A DNA stretch of 8,353 nt from Verrucomicrobiales bacterium. GTDB taxonomy: Bacteria; Verrucomicrobiota; Verrucomicrobiia; Verrucomicrobiales; V1-33. The notes below the pieces were generated by a model, which saw only the letters and a program-made list of their open reading frames with translations, was not told the DNA's origin and searched no databases. Every line of letters begins with the position of its first letter. The first letter of the stretch is position 1. Location of the stretch: positions 1 to 8,353 of the forward strand of contig JAQGPD010000165.1 in assembly GCA_028293305.1 (NCBI GenBank), given 5' to 3'. Shown piece by piece: positions 5,792-8,353 of the stretch. The translations under genes and the position numbers were made by a program.

Positions 5792-8164
5792 ATGAAAAAA
5801 TTCATTTGTCATGCCCTCCTGTTGCTGGCGTTCCCGATGGCTGGTTTTGCCCAGGGCACGCGGTCGGACTACGCCCGGGCGTCCAGCCTGAAGGCGCGGA
5901 CTGATAACAAGGTTTTCCGGACGGACGTCCAGGCGAACTGGCTGCCGGATGGCAAGCGGTTCTGGTATCGGGTGGAGACCGGTCCGGGACAGCATGAGAT
6001 GGTCCTGGTGGATGCCGGGGCGGGAACCAGGGAGGTGGTCAAGGATTTGTCAGGACTGCCGGAGGCGCCGGTGGTCAAAAGTTCCACGCGCCGCCTGCGG
6101 ATGGGGCGGACCCGGCGGACGGGACCGTCGGCTTTGCTGACGATAGTGAATGCGACCGGTGCGGAGGTGGAGGCGTTCTGGGTGGATTCAGAAGGGAAAT
6201 TCCAGTCCTACGGCAAAATCGCGCCGCGCGGCGAGATGGTGCAGCACACTTTCGCCGGGCACCATTGGGTGGTGAAGGATCCCGCCGGCCAGCCCTTCGC
6301 GGCGTTCACGGCGGCACCGGGATCCATGCGCATGGAGATCGATGGTCCGCCCTCCGGGGATGCGGCGGACGATGGCGGAGGCGGGCCACCGCGGGGCCCG
6401 GACGGGCGTGGCATGGTGTCGCCTGACGGAAAATGGCGGGTGGAATTGAAGGATCATAACTTGTTTTTGAATGGTGATGGACTAACGGAACCGGTCCCCC
6501 TGACCACCGATGGGACGGCGGCTGAGTCCTATCGGCCGGAGGTCACGTGGTCGCCGGATTCCGGAGCCTTGGTGGCGACGCGGGTGCAGCCCGGCCAGGA
6601 GCATCCGGTGCACATCGTGGAGTCATCGCCGGAGGATGGCGGCCAGCCGAAACTTTTTACTCACAACTATCTCAAACCCGGCGACAAACTGCCGCGGCCC
6701 CGGCCGGTGCTGGTGGAGGTGGCGACGAGGAAGGCGGCGTTGATCGACCAGTCACTGTTTCCCGAATTTTTCGAACCCGACGGAGATCTGCAATACCGCT
6801 GGCAGCCGGACTCGCGCAGCTTCACTTTCAGTTATAATCAAAGGGGTCATCAGGTGTTCCGCGTGATTTCCGTGAACCGCGAAAATGGTGCGGCGCGGGC
6901 GGTGGTGGACGAGACTTCGCCGACCTTCATTGATTATAACGAAAAAACCTGGCATCGGTTCATGGATAAAACCGGCGAGTTGGTGTGGATGTCAGAGCGC
7001 GATGGCTGGTGCCAACTTTATTTATATGATGTGGCTTCCGGAAATGTGAAAAACCGGATCACGGATGGAAAATGGGTGGTGCGGCGCGTGGAACGTCTGG
7101 ATGAGGAGGCGCGGACCGTGTGGTTTTTTGCCTCGGGGTTGCGGGCGGGGGAGGATCCCTATCATGAACACCTTTGCCGGGTGAATCTGGATGGAAGCGG
7201 ATTTGTCAGGCTGACGGAAGGGGACGGCACGCATCAGGTGAAATTCTCGCCGGACCGGCAGTGGTTTGTGGACCGGTGGTCGCGCGCGGATTTGCCGGAG
7301 GTCACGGAGCTGCGGCGCGCGTCCGACGGCGGCCTGGTGCTGGAGTTGGAGCGCGGGGATTGGCGGGCTTTGTTGGCCGAGGGATGGCGGGCGCCGGAAC
7401 GTTTTGTGGCCAGGGGACGGGATGGGGTGACCGGGATTCATGGGACCATCGTGACGCCTTCGAATTTTGATCCGGCGAAAACCTATCCGATTTTGGAGGA
7501 GGTGTATGCGGGGCCGCAGGGAGCGTTCGCGGCGAAGGAATTCACGGTGGCCGCGCGGCAGCATGCGCTGGCGGAGCTGGGGTTTGTGGTGGTGCAGTCG
7601 GATGGGATGGGGACAAATCATCGCGGGAAGAAGTTTCATGAAGTGTGTTGGAAAAACCTGGCGGACGCTGGGTTTCCTGACCGAATTTCCTGGATCCGCG
7701 CGGCGGCGGCGGACCGTCCCTGGATGGACTTGAAACGGGTGGGAATTTATGGCGGATCGGCGGGCGGGCAGAATGCGATGCGGGCCTTGATCGATCATGG
7801 GGATTTTTACTCCGCGGCGGCGGCGGACTGTGGCTGCCATGACAACAGGATGGATAAAATCTGGTGGAACGAGCAATGGATGGGCTGGCCGGTGGACGAG
7901 TCGTATGCGCGGAGCTCCAATGTGGACGGCGCGTCCCGGATGCAGGGGAAGCTCCTGCTGACCGTGGGTGAAATGGATAGCAATGTGGATCCGGCGAGCA
8001 CGATGCAGGTGGTGAATGCCCTGGTGAAGGCGGACAAGGATTTTGAGATGCTGGTGTTGCCGGGGAAAAATCACGGCGCCGGGGAGTCGCCCTATGGGGT
8101 GAGGAAGCGGATGGACTTTTTTGTGAGAGCGCTTTTGGGAAGGGAGCCGCGCTGGCTTCCGTGA
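5792..8164 (+). CDS. Secreted S9 (DPP IV/prolyl oligopeptidase) peptidase with inserted VHL beta domain
   Basis: This 790-residue protein has a signal peptide (MKKFICHALLLLAFPMAGFA, cleavage near residue 20). An N-terminal DPP IV-type beta-propeller follows (about 25-540; repeats such as VSPDGKW, TWSPDSGALVA, FSPDRQWFVDRW), then an alpha/beta-hydrolase domain (about 550-790). The triad is Ser656 (YGGSAGGQ), Asp729 (GEMDSNVDP) and His761 (GKNHGAG), with the oxyanion Tyr572 in EVYAGPQ. S9 enzymes of this group cut after proline or similar residues from peptide N-termini. No clear Glu-Glu pair for anchoring the N-terminus was recognised, so dipeptidyl activity is not certain. Residues about 113-183 are an extra module resembling the VHL beta domain, followed by a Gly/Asp/Pro-rich linker (about 187-206). 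Context suggests release of hydroxyproline-containing di- or oligopeptides. It starts 18 bases after the epimerase stop, without a Shine-Dalgarno sequence. Confidence 0.93.
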   Translation: MKKFICHALLLLAFPMAGFAQGTRSDYARASSLKARTDNKVFRTDVQANWLPDGKRFWYRVETGPGQHEMVLVDAGAGTREVVKDLSGLPEAPVVKSSTRRLRMGRTRRTGPSALLTIVNATGAEVEAFWVDSEGKFQSYGKIAPRGEMVQHTFAGHHWVVKDPAGQPFAAFTAAPGSMRMEIDGPPSGDAADDGGGGPPRGPDGRGMVSPDGKWRVELKDHNLFLNGDGLTEPVPLTTDGTAAESYRPEVTWSPDSGALVATRVQPGQEHPVHIVESSPEDGGQPKLFTHNYLKPGDKLPRPRPVLVEVATRKAALIDQSLFPEFFEPDGDLQYRWQPDSRSFTFSYNQRGHQVFRVISVNRENGAARAVVDETSPTFIDYNEKTWHRFMDKTGELVWMSERDGWCQLYLYDVASGNVKNRITDGKWVVRRVERLDEEARTVWFFASGLRAGEDPYHEHLCRVNLDGSGFVRLTEGDGTHQVKFSPDRQWFVDRWSRADLPEVTELRRASDGGLVLELERGDWRALLAEGWRAPERFVARGRDGVTGIHGTIVTPSNFDPAKTYPILEEVYAGPQGAFAAKEFTVAARQHALAELGFVVVQSDGMGTNHRGKKFHEVCWKNLADAGFPDRISWIRAAAADRPWMDLKRVGIYGGSAGGQNAMRALIDHGDFYSAAAADCGCHDNRMDKIWWNEQWMGWPVDESYARSSNVDGASRMQGKLLLTVGEMDSNVDPASTMQVVNALVKADKDFEMLVLPGKNHGAGESPYGVRKRMDFFVRALLGREPRWLP
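6128..6340 (+). other. VHL beta-domain-like module encoded inside the S9 peptidase gene
   Basis: Residues 113-183 of the S9 peptidase. From Asn120 to Asp163 the sequence aligns without gaps to human VHL Asn78-Asp121 (remembered sequence). The VHL hydroxyproline-pocket residues Trp88, Tyr98, Ser111, His115 and Trp117 correspond to Trp130, Tyr140, Thr153, His157 and Trp159. VHL His110, Gly93, Pro103 and Gly114 are also matched (His152, Gly135, Pro145, Gly156). In VHL these residues bind 4-hydroxyproline of HIF-alpha. The module lies between the first propeller segment and VSPDGKW, flanked by an Arg-rich stretch (about 99-110) and a Gly-rich linker, as expected for an insertion. The fold assignment is likely; binding of hydroxyproline is inferred. 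Confidence 0.8.
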
Positions 8165-8234
8165 GGGGGCGTGATGGAGAGTGAAGCGGGGGAGGGGTCC
8201 GGGAACCGGGGAAGTGTTATTATTTAAAAAAGCT

Positions 8235-8353
8235 ATGAGTGAATCAATTGTTATCGTGGGGCAGGGCATCATTGGTCTATGTTCGGCCTATTATGCGGCG
8301 AAGCGGGGGATGCGGGTGACGGTGATCGACCGGCAGCCCTGGGACCAGAACGG
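8235..8353 (+). CDS. FAD-dependent D-amino-acid oxidase/dehydrogenase, 3' truncated by window end
   Basis: Only the first 39 residues are visible (MSESIVIVGQGIIGLCSAYY, then an AAKRGMRVTVIDRQP stretch). They form the Rossmann beta-alpha-beta unit of the DAO family, with the dinucleotide motif GQGIIG (residues 9-14) and the acidic residue at the end of the second strand (VTVID). Family members oxidise D-amino acids or sarcosine/glycine-type amines. After a 4-hydroxyproline epimerase the expected substrate is cis-4-D-hydroxyproline, giving 1-pyrroline-4-hydroxy-2-carboxylate for the DapA-family deaminase (inferred). The gene lies 70 bases after the S9 peptidase in the same direction, without a Shine-Dalgarno sequence; an AT-rich TTATTATTTAAAAAA tract just before the start might contribute a promoter. 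Confidence 0.85.
   Translation, partial: MSESIVIVGQGIIGLCSAYYAAKRGMRVTVIDRQPWDQN

Noticed and set aside
8165..8234. Gap before the FAD enzyme considered as a terminator plus new promoter
   Set aside because: No stable stem with a U-tract is present and the AT-rich tract alone is too weak for a promoter call.
7022..8272. A 416-codon open frame on the minus strand
   Set aside because: It lies antisense to the S9 peptidase catalytic domain; its His/Pro/Arg-rich composition is typical of a shadow frame in GC-rich DNA.

Overview
The window is GC-rich accessory DNA, probably from a member of the Verrucomicrobiota or a related PVC-group bacterium. That assignment is inferred from gene content, from the scarcity of Shine-Dalgarno sequences and from complex intergenic inverted repeats; no phylogenetic marker is present.

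Layout. (1) Bases 1-1647 hold the 3' part of a gene for a protein with a Lon-type (S16) peptidase domain and no visible ATPase domain. (2) Bases 1648-2170 are a non-coding island of perfect inverted repeats, including a nested pair with 13-bp outer and 15-bp inner arms. (3) A leftward gene (2171-2929) encodes a PAS-AraC transcription factor. It is divergent, across an 87-bp gap, from (4) a rightward five-gene run: a DapA-family lyase/deaminase (3017-3928), a secreted anthrax-lethal-factor-like metallopeptidase (3993-4850), a 4-hydroxyproline 2-epimerase (4847-5773), a secreted S9 (DPP IV/prolyl-oligopeptidase) serine peptidase (5792-8164) and the start of a FAD-dependent D-amino-acid oxidase/dehydrogenase (8235 to the window end).

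How the genes work together. The epimerase, FAD enzyme and DapA-family deaminase correspond to three consecutive steps of the bacterial trans-4-L-hydroxyproline pathway: to cis-4-D-hydroxyproline, then pyrroline-4-hydroxy-2-carboxylate, then 2-oxoglutarate semialdehyde. The final semialdehyde dehydrogenase and any transporter would lie outside the window. Two exported peptidases in the same run suggest that the hydroxyproline comes from peptides such as collagen or other hydroxyproline-rich protein.

The main discovery candidate is inside the S9 peptidase. Residues about 113-183, within the beta-propeller part, align without gaps over 44 positions to the beta domain of the von Hippel-Lindau protein (VHL). 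This is the eukaryotic domain that recognises 4-hydroxyproline in HIF-alpha. The hydroxyproline-pocket residues are kept (Trp, Tyr, His, Trp, with Ser changed to Thr). A hydroxyproline-reader fold in a proline-type peptidase, encoded beside hydroxyproline catabolic genes, suggests a dedicated system for capturing and cutting hydroxyproline-containing peptides. The alignment was made by eye from remembered VHL sequence and needs a profile or structure check.
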